NCBI RefSeq assembly: GCF_900091595.1
Contig: NZ_FMCW01000019.1
Coordinates: forward strand, 101,047-165,046
DNA: 64,000 bases
Source: Micromonospora haikouensis
Lineage (GTDB): Bacteria > Actinomycetota > Actinomycetes > Mycobacteriales > Micromonosporaceae
Reading direction: 5' to 3'
A program made the translations under genes and the position numbers. Below are positions 44,165 through 52,967 of the stretch, piece by piece (position 1 is the first letter of the stretch; every line of letters starts with the position of its first letter). Under the pieces are notes generated by a model, which was given only the letters and a program-made list of their open reading frames with translations, was not told where the DNA came from and made no database searches.

Positions 44165-47100
44165 ATGACGTCCGAGGGCCCGCACCACCCCGGCCAGGAG
44201 CCGGACGAGGTGTCGCCGGGCGCCGGCGCACCGGCGCCGTACGGCGTCGCCAACCCGGACCTGGGCTGGGCACCCCCGCCCCCCGCGGCCCGGCCGAACC
44301 CGCCCGCTCCCGCCTGGGCGACCCAGAACGACCAGCCGCCGGCCCCCGCCTGGGGCCAGCCCCCGCAGAACGACCAGCCCCCGACCGCCGCCTGGGGAGC
44401 GCCTCCCCACGGCGACCAGCCGGCCACCGCCGCCTGGGGCACCGGGCCGCAGGGCGACCAGCCGGCGACCGCCAACTGGGGCGCGGCACCGGGTGACCAG
44501 CCGCCGACCGCCGCCTGGGGCCAGCCTCCGCAGAGTGACCAGCCGCCGACCGCCGCCTGGGGTGCCGCCCAGGTGCCGGCCCAGCAGCCGGAGCCGAACC
44601 GCCCGGCCGCCTGGGGCCCGCCGGCCGGCGCGGCGCAGCCCGCCTGGGAGCAGAACGAGCAGGCCGGGCCGGGCTGGCAGCAGAACGAGCAGGCACCGGG
44701 CTGGCAGCAGAACGAGCAGGCCGGCCCCGGCTGGGCCGCCGCCCCGGCCGCCACGAACGCACCGAACGGAGAGCCGGCCCAGCCGGCCTGGGCGACGCAG
44801 CCCGAGCAGCCGGCCCCGGCCTGGGCCGGCGCGGCCGACCCGCAGCCGCCGGCGCCGTGGGGCCAGGCCGAGTCCGGCGCCCGGGGTGCCGCCCGCGTGC
44901 CCGGCCAGGCGACGCCGCCCCAGGACTGGGCCACCACACAGGACGACGCCTCCCGCTCCGGCGGCTGGAACTCCGGCCAGCAGGGCGACGGCCCCGCCGG
45001 CCCCGACGCCTGGAACGCCGCGCCGCAGCAGGCCGACGGCCCCGCCGGCTCCGGTGGCTGGCCGCGGACCGAGCAACCCGACGCCCCTGGCCAGGCAGGT
45101 CAGGCAGCCTCGGCCGCCCCGTCCGAATTCGGCGGACCCGCCGCACAACCCACGTTCGACGGTGCACCCGGGCAGCCCGGATTCGGCGGCCCGGCCGAGC
45201 AGCCGCCGGCCGCGTGGGGCCAGGCCGAAGCCGCCGCCCGGGGTGCCGCCCGCGTGCCCGGCCAGGCGACCCCGCCCCAGGACTGGGCCACCACACAGGA
45301 CGACGCCTCCCGCTCCGGCGGCTGGGCGACCGGCTCCCCCGCCTCCGCCCACGACAACCCCGCCCGCTCCGGCGGGTGGGCCGCCACGGCGGTCCGCTCC
45401 GACGACCAGCCGCAGCCGAACGCCTGGCCCGCCGCCGACGAGTCGGGGCAGCCCGGCACGTGGGGCGCGGCAGCCCCGCCGCAACGGCAGGACGACCGGC
45501 CGGAGGTCCCCGACTGGGCGGCGGCCGAGCCGACCTCCGTACCACCGGCGCGGGCCACCGCCACCGTCGGCACGGACGGGCCGCCCGCCTGGGGGACGCC
45601 CGGCGAGAGCCCGCAGCAGCGGCCCGGCGGCGACCGCTCGGACCGCCCGGTCATGCCGGACGTCGAGCCGTGGGCACCGGGCGAGGCGTGGGGGCGTACC
45701 GAGCCGGAGACCGCCGCGCCGCAGCAGGCCGGCAACGCCTGGGAGCCCGAGCGGTCCGAGGACCGTCCGCTTTACCAGCCCGCCCCCGGGCCGGGGATCT
45801 CGCCGGCCAACGCCGTGCCGCTGCCGCCGCAGGAGCAGCGCGTGCCCGGTGCCAGCCTGGCCGCCCTCCCGCCGGCCGACTACGCCCCGCCGGCCCAGTT
45901 CCCCCCGGCGGTCGAGCCCTCGCCGGCCGGCGAACCGTCGGGTCGTGAGGGCGCCCCGTCGCCGTACGCGCCCGAGTCGGGCGCCGGCTGGGGCCGTGCC
46001 GAGGAGCCGCACCCGCAGGGCACCCCGTTCGTGCCCGCCCCCCGGGTCTCGCCCGAGTCCGGGGCGGCCGCCCGGGCCGCCGTACCCCCGGCGGAGGCCG
46101 GAGAGGCCGCGGACGGCGCGGTGGGCAGCGTCTCGGCGAGCGCGTCCGTGCCCATGGCCAGCCGCGTGGTGCCCCCCACCGACCAGGCGCTGCACACCGG
46201 CGGCGCGCCCGCGCCGCAGCCCCGGGTGTACGGCCGGCCGGCCCGCCCGGAGCCGGCCGACGAGCCGGAGGCGGCAGACGAGAGCCCGTTCCGCCCCGAG
46301 CACAATCCGCCACCGTCCCGGTTCGACGAGCCGGGCCCGCAGGGGCGGTTCGACGAGCCGGGCCGCTTCGACGAGCCGGGCCCCCAGGGCCGCCCCGCCG
46401 AACCCGACCAGCAGCGCGGGTTCGACGGGCGCGACCAGCAGCGCGGGTTCGAGGGGCGCGACCAGCACCGCGGGTTCGACGACGTCGGGCCGCAGCAGCG
46501 GTTCGACGACCGCGGGCCGCAGGGCGGACCGCAGCGCTTCGACGCCCCGGACCGGCAGGCCGGCCAGCAGCACGGCTTCGGCGACAGCCCGGCGATCGGG
46601 GCGGCCGGCGCGCCCGCTCCGCCGGCCTTCCCGCCCGGGGTGCCGTCCTTCGTGGACCCGCCGGCCAGCAACCGGCCCGTCAACGGCGTCCGCCCGCACG
46701 AGGGCGACCGCCCGGGTGACCAGTTCGGCGGCCCGATGGGCGGGGCCACCGCCGTGCAGGGCGCGGTGCCGGGCCGCCCTCCCGCGCCGTACGGCGAGCC
46801 GACCCAGGTCGGCTTCCCGTCGCAGGGGCCGCAGTCCGGCCCTGCCTGGGGCGCGGAGCCGGAGGAGCAGGGCCGGTTCGACGCGTTCAAGCCGGAGGCG
46901 GACGCGCCGAAGGCCGAGGCTCCGCCGCCGAAGGTCCGCAACGGCCGGGTGCTGGCCGCCGTGCTGGTGGCCGCCGTGCTGATCCTCGCGGTGCCGCTGG
47001 GGCTGCTCATGCTGCTCGGCAAGGTGGGCGGCGACAACGCGAAGCCGTTCGACCCGGCCGTCGGCTCCTGCGTGAAGCAGTCAGGCGAATCCGCGACGTC

Positions 47101-47245
47101 GGCCACCTGCGGCGAGGCGGGATCGTTCACGATCGTGTCCAAGGTCGAGGCCAAGGAGAAGTGCGCCGACCCGGGCCAGCCGCACGTCGTCCTCCGTGGT
47201 GACGTGCCGAAGAAGGTGCTCTGCCTCAAGTCGGCCACCAAGTAG
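44165..47245 (+). CDS. Large Pro/Gln-rich protein with C-terminal membrane segment
   Basis: 1026 aa. About 920 residues are low-complexity and rich in Pro, Ala, Gly, Gln and Trp, with repeats of DQPPTAAWG and NEQAGPGWQQ type, and later RFDEPGPQG repeats. One membrane helix near 935-958 (VLAAVLVAAVLILAVPLGLL) is followed by a small C-terminal domain with three Cys residues (GSCVKQSG, ATCGEAG, KCADPGQ), similar to the LppU-type extracytoplasmic domain. A 112-bp near-perfect direct repeat lies in the gene. ATG at 44165 has GGAGGAGG upstream. The domain arrangement suggests a cytoplasmic disordered region and an external sensor-like tail; function unknown. Confidence 0.8.
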   Translation: MTSEGPHHPGQEPDEVSPGAGAPAPYGVANPDLGWAPPPPAARPNPPAPAWATQNDQPPAPAWGQPPQNDQPPTAAWGAPPHGDQPATAAWGTGPQGDQPATANWGAAPGDQPPTAAWGQPPQSDQPPTAAWGAAQVPAQQPEPNRPAAWGPPAGAAQPAWEQNEQAGPGWQQNEQAPGWQQNEQAGPGWAAAPAATNAPNGEPAQPAWATQPEQPAPAWAGAADPQPPAPWGQAESGARGAARVPGQATPPQDWATTQDDASRSGGWNSGQQGDGPAGPDAWNAAPQQADGPAGSGGWPRTEQPDAPGQAGQAASAAPSEFGGPAAQPTFDGAPGQPGFGGPAEQPPAAWGQAEAAARGAARVPGQATPPQDWATTQDDASRSGGWATGSPASAHDNPARSGGWAATAVRSDDQPQPNAWPAADESGQPGTWGAAAPPQRQDDRPEVPDWAAAEPTSVPPARATATVGTDGPPAWGTPGESPQQRPGGDRSDRPVMPDVEPWAPGEAWGRTEPETAAPQQAGNAWEPERSEDRPLYQPAPGPGISPANAVPLPPQEQRVPGASLAALPPADYAPPAQFPPAVEPSPAGEPSGREGAPSPYAPESGAGWGRAEEPHPQGTPFVPAPRVSPESGAAARAAVPPAEAGEAADGAVGSVSASASVPMASRVVPPTDQALHTGGAPAPQPRVYGRPARPEPADEPEAADESPFRPEHNPPPSRFDEPGPQGRFDEPGRFDEPGPQGRPAEPDQQRGFDGRDQQRGFEGRDQHRGFDDVGPQQRFDDRGPQGGPQRFDAPDRQAGQQHGFGDSPAIGAAGAPAPPAFPPGVPSFVDPPASNRPVNGVRPHEGDRPGDQFGGPMGGATAVQGAVPGRPPAPYGEPTQVGFPSQGPQSGPAWGAEPEEQGRFDAFKPEADAPKAEAPPPKVRNGRVLAAVLVAAVLILAVPLGLLMLLGKVGGDNAKPFDPAVGSCVKQSGESATSATCGEAGSFTIVSKVEAKEKCADPGQPHVVLRGDVPKKVLCLKSATK
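44857..44968 (+). repeat. Direct repeat within the Pro-rich gene, copy 1
   Basis: 112 bp, matching 45214-45325 with 4 mismatches. Both copies are in the same frame and encode a GQAE..RGAARVPGQATPPQ segment. Confidence 0.85.
45214..45325 (+). repeat. Direct repeat within the Pro-rich gene, copy 2
   Basis: Second copy, 357 bp downstream of copy 1; the near-identity at synonymous sites suggests recent duplication or gene conversion. Confidence 0.85.
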
Positions 47246-47255
47246 CGAACCCGGG

Positions 47256-47285
47256 GGCGGGGCCACGGACCACCGTGGCCCCGCC
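47256..47285 (+). terminator. Hairpin terminator
   Basis: A perfect 13-bp stem with a 4-nt ACCA loop, 11 bp after the Pro-rich gene. Confidence 0.8.
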
Positions 47286-47364
47286 TTCGTCGTACGCCCG
47301 GGGTGTGACCAAGCCGCGCGGGGTGCCGGCCGGTCGGGGCCTCGCGGTCGGGCAGACTGGGGGC

Positions 47365-49197
47365 ATGAGCGCACGAGTACGGGCTCCCGAGCTGCGCGGA
47401 CGGGGCTGGCTGAACACCGGCGGGCGGGACCTGAAGCTGGCCGACCTGCGCGGCAAGATCACAATTGCCGACTTCTGGACCTTCTGCTGCATCAACTGCC
47501 TGCACGTGCTCGACGAGTTGCGCCCCCTGGAGGAGAAGTACGCTGACGTGCTGGTCGTCGTCGGCATCCACTCGCCGAAGTTCGAGCACGAGAAGGACCC
47601 GGCCGCCGTCGCCGCCGCCGTCGAGCGGTACGGCGTGCACCACCCCGTCCTCGACGACCCCGAGCTGGACATGTGGCAGCAGTACGCGGCCCGCGCCTGG
47701 CCGACCCTCGCCGTGATCGACCCCGAGGGGTACGTGGTGGCCACCATGGCCGGTGAGGGTCACGCCGAGGGGCTGGCCCGGCTGGTCGACGAGTTGGTCG
47801 CCACCCACGAGGCGAAGGGCACCCTGCACCGGGGCGACGGCCCGTACGTGCCGCCCGCCGAGCCGGAGACGGCCCTGCGCTTCCCCGGCAAGGCCCTCGC
47901 GCTCGACGGCGGGCACCTGCTCGTGTCGGACTCGGCCCGGCACTCCCTGGTGGAGCTGGCCCCCGACGGCGAGACGCTGGTGCGCCGGATCGGCGCGGGC
48001 GTCCGGGGGCGCGCGGACGGGCCGCCCGGCGTCGCCACCTTCTCCGAGCCGCAGGGGCTGTGCCGGCTGCCGGAGCACGTGGCCGAGGTGGCCGGTTACG
48101 ACGTGGTCGTCGCCGACACCGTCAACCACCTGCTGCGCGGGGTGCGGCTGGCCACCGGCGAGGTGGTGACCGTGGCCGGCACGGGCCGGCAGTGGCGCTC
48201 GACGGTGGACGACCACGCCCACGACTCGCTCTCGGTCGACCTCTCCTCCCCGTGGGACGTGGCCTGGTACGACGACCGGGTGATCGTCGCGATGGCGGGC
48301 ATCCACCAGCTCTGGTGGTTCGACCCGATCCGCCGCACGGCGGGCATGTACGCCGGCACCACCGTCGAGGCGCTGCGGGACGGGCCGCTGGCCGAGGCGT
48401 GGCTGGCCCAGCCGTCCGGCCTCTCGGTCTCGGCCGACGGCACCCGGCTCTGGGTCGCCGACAGCGAGACCAGCGCCATCCGGTACGTCGAGAACGGCGT
48501 CCTGGGCACCGCCGTCGGGCAGGGCCTGTTCGACTTCGGTCACGTCGACGGCCCGGCCGACCGGGCGCTGCTCCAGCACCCGCTGGGGGTGTGCGCGCTG
48601 CCGGACGGCTCGGTGCTGGTCGCCGACACGTACAACGGGGCGGTCCGCCGCTTCGACCCGGCCACCGGTCAGGTGTCGACGGTCGCCGACGGGCTCGCCG
48701 AGCCGAGCGACGTGGTGCTGACCGCCGACGGCGGGGTGCTGGTGGTCGAGTCGGCGGCGCACCGGCTGACCCGGCTGGCCCCGGGCGCGTTGTCGGCCGT
48801 GGGGGCGAGCACGGTCGACGGCCCGCGGCACCGCACCGAGCGGAAGCCGATGGAGGTGCCGGCGGGCGAGGTGACGCTGGACGTCGTCTTCACCCCGGCG
48901 CCGGGGCAGAAGCTGGACGAGACGTACGGGCCGTCGACGCGGCTGGTCGTCTCGGCGTCGCCGCCGGAGCTGCTGGCGGAGGGGGCGGGCACCGGCACGG
49001 AGCTGTCCCGCCGGTTGGTGGTCGACGGGTCGGTGGCCGGCGGGGTGCTCCAGGTGACCGCGCAGGCGGCGACGTGCGACGCCGACGTGGAGCACGCGGC
49101 CTGTCACCTGACCCGGCAGGACTGGGGGGTGCCGGTGCGGGTGGTCGAGGGCGGCCCGGCGCGGCTCCCGCTGGTCCTGCGCGGCCTGGACGCCTGA
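47365..49197 (+). CDS. NHL-repeat thioredoxin-like protein (NHLRC2-like)
   Basis: 610 aa. An N-terminal thioredoxin-like domain with the redox motif CCINC (in WTFCCINCLHVLDEL) is followed by an NHL beta-propeller with repeated units (LRFPGKALALDGGHLLVSDS; HPLGVCALPDGSVLVADTYN) and a C-terminal beta domain. The arrangement is that of NHLRC2, a widely conserved but poorly understood redox protein. No signal peptide is seen, so it is probably cytoplasmic. ATG at 47365; a CAGACT box lies 6 nt upstream, compatible with a leaderless mRNA. Confidence 0.9.
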   Translation: MSARVRAPELRGRGWLNTGGRDLKLADLRGKITIADFWTFCCINCLHVLDELRPLEEKYADVLVVVGIHSPKFEHEKDPAAVAAAVERYGVHHPVLDDPELDMWQQYAARAWPTLAVIDPEGYVVATMAGEGHAEGLARLVDELVATHEAKGTLHRGDGPYVPPAEPETALRFPGKALALDGGHLLVSDSARHSLVELAPDGETLVRRIGAGVRGRADGPPGVATFSEPQGLCRLPEHVAEVAGYDVVVADTVNHLLRGVRLATGEVVTVAGTGRQWRSTVDDHAHDSLSVDLSSPWDVAWYDDRVIVAMAGIHQLWWFDPIRRTAGMYAGTTVEALRDGPLAEAWLAQPSGLSVSADGTRLWVADSETSAIRYVENGVLGTAVGQGLFDFGHVDGPADRALLQHPLGVCALPDGSVLVADTYNGAVRRFDPATGQVSTVADGLAEPSDVVLTADGGVLVVESAAHRLTRLAPGALSAVGASTVDGPRHRTERKPMEVPAGEVTLDVVFTPAPGQKLDETYGPSTRLVVSASPPELLAEGAGTGTELSRRLVVDGSVAGGVLQVTAQAATCDADVEHAACHLTRQDWGVPVRVVEGGPARLPLVLRGLDA

Positions 49198-49272
49198 CAG
49201 CCTGCGCCCCGCCGGCCGCCAGCGCCCCGCCGCCCGCCCCCGCGCGGCCGCGCGCGCGCCGGCGCTGGTTGC

Positions 49273-49328
49273 GTTAGGAAGGGGCCCTTCCTATACAGGA
49301 TGCGTTAACAAGGTGCCCCTCCTTTCAC
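49273..49328. repeat. Dispersed intergenic palindrome, copy C
   Basis: Diverged, partly rearranged copy (AGGAAGGGGCCCTTCCTATACAGG-like core with GTTAACAAGG..CCCC), between the convergent NHL gene and pxpA. Confidence 0.65.
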
Positions 49329-50074
49329 GCGAACGGGGTGAGCGTCACCCCCGCGTCGAGGAGCGCGGCCCGCACCAGCTCGGCGGACGCCACCGCGCCC
49401 GGTGTGTCGCCGTGCAGGCAGATGGACTCGACGGGGCAGGGCACGACGGTGCCGTCGACGGCCACCACGGTCTGCTCGGTGGCCATCCGGACGGCGCGGG
49501 CGGCCACCTGCTCGGGGTCGGTGACCAGCGCGCCGAGGGCGGTGCGGGGCACCAGCGTGCCGTTGGGCAGGTAGCCCCGGTCGGCGAAGCCCTCGGCGAC
49601 CACCCGCAGGCCGGCGCCGGTGGCGAGCTGGGCGAGCACCGAGCCGGGGGCGCAGAGCACCGGCAGGTCGCGGTCGTAGTCGTCGATGGCGGCGATCAGG
49701 GCGGCGGCCTGCGACTCGTCGACCGAGGCGGCGTGGTAGAGCGCCCCGTGCGGCTTGAGGTAGCGGACCCGGGTGCGGTACGCCCGGCAGAACGCGTCGA
49801 GCGCGCCGAGCTGGTAGGTGGTCTCGTCGCGCAGGTCCGCGAACGCGTACGCGATGTGTCGGCGGCCGAAGCCGGCGAGGTCGCGGTAGCCGACCTGGGC
49901 CCCGACGGCGACCCCGCGTTGGGCGGCGGCGGCGCAGACCCGGCGCATGGTGGACGGGTCGCCGCCGTGGAAGCCGCAGGCGACGTTGGCCGAGGTGATC
50001 AGGTCGAGCAGCGCCTCGTCGTCGCCGAGCCGCCAGATGCCGAATCCCTCGCCGAGGTCAGCGTTGAGGTCCAT
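49325..50074 (-). CDS. pxpA: 5-oxoprolinase subunit A (LamB/YcsF family)
   Basis: 249 aa. PxpA with PxpB and PxpC opens 5-oxoproline to glutamate in an ATP-dependent way. Family motifs: MDLNADLGEGFG, ANVACGFHGGDP, RYLKPHGALYH and CLHGDTPGAV. It is last in the operon pxpB-pxpC-pxpA and overlaps the pxpC end by 17 bp. ATG at 50074 has no clear Shine-Dalgarno, so translation probably depends on coupling. Confidence 0.95.
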   Translation of the reverse strand: MDLNADLGEGFGIWRLGDDEALLDLITSANVACGFHGGDPSTMRRVCAAAAQRGVAVGAQVGYRDLAGFGRRHIAYAFADLRDETTYQLGALDAFCRAYRTRVRYLKPHGALYHAASVDESQAAALIAAIDDYDRDLPVLCAPGSVLAQLATGAGLRVVAEGFADRGYLPNGTLVPRTALGALVTDPEQVAARAVRMATEQTVVAVDGTVVPCPVESICLHGDTPGAVASAELVRAALLDAGVTLTPFA

Positions 50075-51026
50075 GGAACGTCACCGTAGTCCCCGGGCGG
50101 GCCTGCGCGAGCGGCGTCACGTCGTCCACCACCCCGACGACGGGGTAGCCGCCGGTGGTGGGATGGTCGGCGAGGAAGATCAGCGGCTGGCCGTCGGCGG
50201 GCACCTGCACCGCGCCGAGCACGAGGCCCTCGCTGGGCAGTTCCCCGGCGACCGCGCGGGGCAGCGGCGCGCCGGTCAGCCGCGCGCCGACCCGGTTGCT
50301 GACCGGGCTCACCGTGTACGCCGTGCCGAGCAGCCGGTCGAGCGCGGCGGGGGTGAACCAGTCGTCGCGGGGCCCGAGGCGCAGCCGGAGCCGCAGCGCG
50401 GCCGGGGTGGGCGGCCCGACGGTGACGTCGACGGGGGCGGGGTCGCCGGCCGGGTCGCCGAGGGGCAGGGTGTCGCCGTCGCGCAGCGGGGGCGGGCCGA
50501 GGCCGGAGAGGGTGTCGGTGGACCGGCTGCCGAGCACCGGCGGCACGGCGATCCCGCCGGCGACGGCGAGCCAGGTGCGCAGCCCGGAGCGGGCCGGGCC
50601 GATCCGCACGACCGCCCCGGCGGGCACGGCCAGGGGCCGGCCGACGTCTCCGGGCCGGTCGCCGAGGTGCACGCCGGGGTGCGGGCCGGTCCGCCGTGCG
50701 TCGCCGGTGTTCGGGTCGCCGATCGGCACGTCGCCCAGCCGCCCGTCGCCGATCCACACGTCGGCGTCCGCGCCGGTGAGCGCGACCGTGCCGGCCCGGG
50801 TGAGGCGCAGCACGCAGCCGGTGAGGGTGATCTCCAGGCCGGCGGCGTCCTCCGGGTTGCCGACGAGGCGGTTGGCCAGCCGCAGGGCCGCCGGGTCGAG
50901 CGCCCCCGACCGGGGCACGCCGAGGTGTGCCCAGCCGGGCCGGCCCTGGTCCTGCACGGTGGTGAACGCCCCGGCCCGGAGCACCTCCAGCCGGCGTGCC
51001 GGGCCGCCGGCGGGTGGGCGGGTCAC
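50058..51026 (-). CDS. pxpC: 5-oxoprolinase subunit C
   Basis: 322 aa. Biotin-dependent carboxyltransferase-like family (formerly allophanate hydrolase subunit 2): EVLRAGAFTTVQDQGRPGWA, GVPRSGALDPAALRLANRLV, DWFTPAALDRLL and FLADHPTTGGYPVVG. GTG at 51026 overlaps the pxpB stop by 4 bp (GTGA). The open frame continues upstream into pxpB and is not used. Confidence 0.94.
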   Translation of the reverse strand: MTRPPAGGPARRLEVLRAGAFTTVQDQGRPGWAHLGVPRSGALDPAALRLANRLVGNPEDAAGLEITLTGCVLRLTRAGTVALTGADADVWIGDGRLGDVPIGDPNTGDARRTGPHPGVHLGDRPGDVGRPLAVPAGAVVRIGPARSGLRTWLAVAGGIAVPPVLGSRSTDTLSGLGPPPLRDGDTLPLGDPAGDPAPVDVTVGPPTPAALRLRLRLGPRDDWFTPAALDRLLGTAYTVSPVSNRVGARLTGAPLPRAVAGELPSEGLVLGAVQVPADGQPLIFLADHPTTGGYPVVGVVDDVTPLAQARPGTTVTFHGPQR

Positions 51027-51664
51027 GTGGTCGCCGCCAGTCGTACCGGGGTGCCGGGGGCGAGCCGGGCCGGCGGGTCGGCGGCCACGTCGAACAGCGT
51101 CAGCGCGGTCCGCCCGACGAGCAGCCAGCCGCCGGGCGACGCGCCGGGATAGATTCCGGCGTACGGGCCGGCGAGCGCGACCGAGCCGGCGGGGACCCGG
51201 GGGCGGGGGGTGGCGAGCCGGGGCACCGCCCACTGCGGCGGCAGCCCGGTCAGGTACGCGAACCCGGGCGCGAACCCGCAGAAGGCGACGCGGAACAGGG
51301 TGCCGGTGAGGCGGGCGACCACCTCGGGCACGTCCACGCCCCAGTGGCCGGCGACGACGGGCAGGTCGACCCCGTCGTACGTGACGGGCACCTCGACCTC
51401 GGCGGGCGTCGTGCCGTCGGCGGGGCTGGTGGCGGGCGTCGCAGGGCCGGCGGGTCGTGGGGTCCAGTGGGCGACGAGCGCGGCGGCCCGGTCGGGGTCG
51501 GGCACCCCGTCGAGCAGCACCGTACGGGCCGCCGGGACGATCTCGACGGCGGTCAGCTCGCCGGCGGCGCGGCGGCGCGTCAGCTCGGCCCGCCACGCCT
51601 CCACCTGGTCGGGGTCGTCGCAGTCGAGCAGCAGGGCGTGGGCGCCGACGGGCCGGATCCGCAT
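51023..51664 (-). CDS. pxpB: 5-oxoprolinase subunit B
   Basis: 213 aa (formerly allophanate hydrolase subunit 1). Motifs: VPVTYDGVDLPVVAGHWGVD, FCGFAPGFAYLTGLP, and RVPAGSVALAGPYAGIYPG. First gene of the pxpBCA operon, transcribed away from the trhA-like gene. ATG at 51664 has GGGGA upstream; the longer frame to 51844 crosses the divergent promoter and is not used. Confidence 0.94.
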   Translation of the reverse strand: MRIRPVGAHALLLDCDDPDQVEAWRAELTRRRAAGELTAVEIVPAARTVLLDGVPDPDRAAALVAHWTPRPAGPATPATSPADGTTPAEVEVPVTYDGVDLPVVAGHWGVDVPEVVARLTGTLFRVAFCGFAPGFAYLTGLPPQWAVPRLATPRPRVPAGSVALAGPYAGIYPGASPGGWLLVGRTALTLFDVAADPPARLAPGTPVRLAATT

Positions 51665-51736
51665 CCCGTCATGATCCCCGATCGGCGGGCCCGACAGGGC
51701 CGCCGGACCCTGCCGCCCCGTGACGATCGGCACTAC

Positions 51737-51771
51737 TTGACGGTAACCTACGGTGCCGTAACCTAGGTGCG
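51737..51771 (+). promoter_or_regulatory. Leaderless promoter with direct repeat upstream of trhA-like gene
   Basis: TTGACG -35 (51737-51742), 16-bp spacer and TAACCT -10 (51759-51764) lie so that transcription would start at the GTG at 51771. The 8-bp GTAACCTA occurs twice, at 51743-51750 and 51758-51765, a 15-bp spacing that could form a binding site overlapping the promoter. Confidence 0.6.
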
Positions 51772-52448
51772 TGACGACCTCCGCACCGCTTCGACTCAAG
51801 CCGGTCGACATCGGAAAGCCGCGGATGCGCGGCTGGCTGCACACCTACGCGTTCTTCGCCGCGCTCGTCTGCGGCATCGTGCTCTGCGCCATCGCCGCCA
51901 GCCGCCCCGGCTGGTCCCCGCTGGTCAGCTGCCTCGTCTACAGCCTGACCGTCTGCGGCCTCTTCGGCACCAGCGCGCTCTACCACCGTCGGGTGTGGTC
52001 CGAGCGCGGCTACCAGATCATGCGCCGGATGGACCACTCGATGATCTTCGTGTTCATCGCCGGCACGTACACACCGTTCTGCGTCCTGCTGCTGGACGCC
52101 CGGCAGGCGACCACCATGCTCGCCCTGGTCTGGGGCGGCGCGCTGGGCGGCGTGGCGCTGAAACTGGTCTGGCCGCACGCGCCGCGCTGGGTCTCCGCAC
52201 CGCTCTACCTGGCCCTCGGCTGGGTGTCGGTGGCGATGCTGCCGCAGATCCTGCACTCCGGCGGCGTGACCGCGCTGGTGCTGCTCGCCGTCGGCGGCGC
52301 GATCTACAGCGTCGGCGCCGTCTTCTACGCGCTGCGCAGGCCCAATCCGTGGCCCACCGTCTTCGGCCACCACGAGTTCTTCCACGCCTGCACGCTGGTG
52401 GCGGCGATCTGCCACCACATCGCGATCTACTTCGCCCTGTTCGCCTGA
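51771..52448 (+). CDS. Hemolysin III / PAQR family membrane protein
   Basis: 225 aa with seven hydrophobic segments. PAQR/hemolysin III signature residues are present: SALYHRR, DHSMIFVFIAGTYTPF and HHEFFHACTLVAAICHH, which form the metal site in the membrane. Bacterial members (TrhA) affect membrane energetics and lipid homeostasis. GTG start at the predicted transcription start, with no Shine-Dalgarno. Convergent with the DUF6458 gene at 52564 and divergent from pxpB. Confidence 0.93.
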   Translation: MTTSAPLRLKPVDIGKPRMRGWLHTYAFFAALVCGIVLCAIAASRPGWSPLVSCLVYSLTVCGLFGTSALYHRRVWSERGYQIMRRMDHSMIFVFIAGTYTPFCVLLLDARQATTMLALVWGGALGGVALKLVWPHAPRWVSAPLYLALGWVSVAMLPQILHSGGVTALVLLAVGGAIYSVGAVFYALRRPNPWPTVFGHHEFFHACTLVAAICHHIAIYFALFA

Positions 52449-52495
52449 GTCCGCACCCCGGTTCCCCCACCCTGATCCCCCGCCCCGGGCACGCG

Positions 52496-52527
52496 CCGGG
52501 GGCCCCGCGCCGTTGCGGGGCCCCCGG
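52496..52527. terminator. Bidirectional terminator
   Basis: A 13-bp perfect stem with a 6-nt GCCGTT loop between the convergent trhA-like and DUF6458 genes. Confidence 0.8.
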
Positions 52528-52563
52528 AGTCCTGGGCAGTCGTCGGCCATCGGGCCGGACCGG

Positions 52564-52851
52564 TCAGACCGTACGACCCGGGCGGCGCACCTCGCGGTAC
52601 TCCTGGACCACGGGCTCGCCCTGCACCGGCACGACCCGGTCGGCGACCACGCGGTTCTGGTGCACCGGCGCGGCGACCACCGTGCGGCGGCCCCGGTTCC
52701 AGAAGTAGAGCGTGGTGAGCAGGCTGACGACGCCGGCGAGCATCAGCACCCAGCCGACGACGCCGAGATTCAGCCACCCCAGGTCGGCCTGCACGGCGAA
52801 CGCGAAGATCGCACCCAGCGCGATGAGGAAGATGCTGGCACCAATGCCCAT
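52564..52851 (-). CDS. DUF6458 small membrane protein, paralog 1
   Basis: 95 aa. Two membrane helices (ASIFLIALGAIFAFAVQADL; VVGWVLMLAGVVSLLTTLYF) and a basic C-terminal tail. MGIGASIFLIALGAI is almost the same as the start of the gene at 53675 (MGIGSGIFLIAIGAI), so the two are paralogs that flank sixA. Strong AAGGAGG 8-9 nt before the ATG. Function unknown. Confidence 0.85.
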   Translation of the reverse strand: MGIGASIFLIALGAIFAFAVQADLGWLNLGVVGWVLMLAGVVSLLTTLYFWNRGRRTVVAAPVHQNRVVADRVVPVQGEPVVQEYREVRRPGRTV

Positions 52852-52967
52852 TTTCGTCGCCTCCTTGGCTGTCAGCTGGCGCTGCTACCCGCCGCGGCCA
52901 TGGATGAGGTTGCGGCATCCATCGACATACCCAGGCGCTCCGATCGTCAATCGGGCAAGCTGGGCCC

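Noticed and set aside
45880..49107. 1075-aa minus-strand frame
   Set aside because: Opposite the Pro-rich protein and the NHL gene, both with better support.
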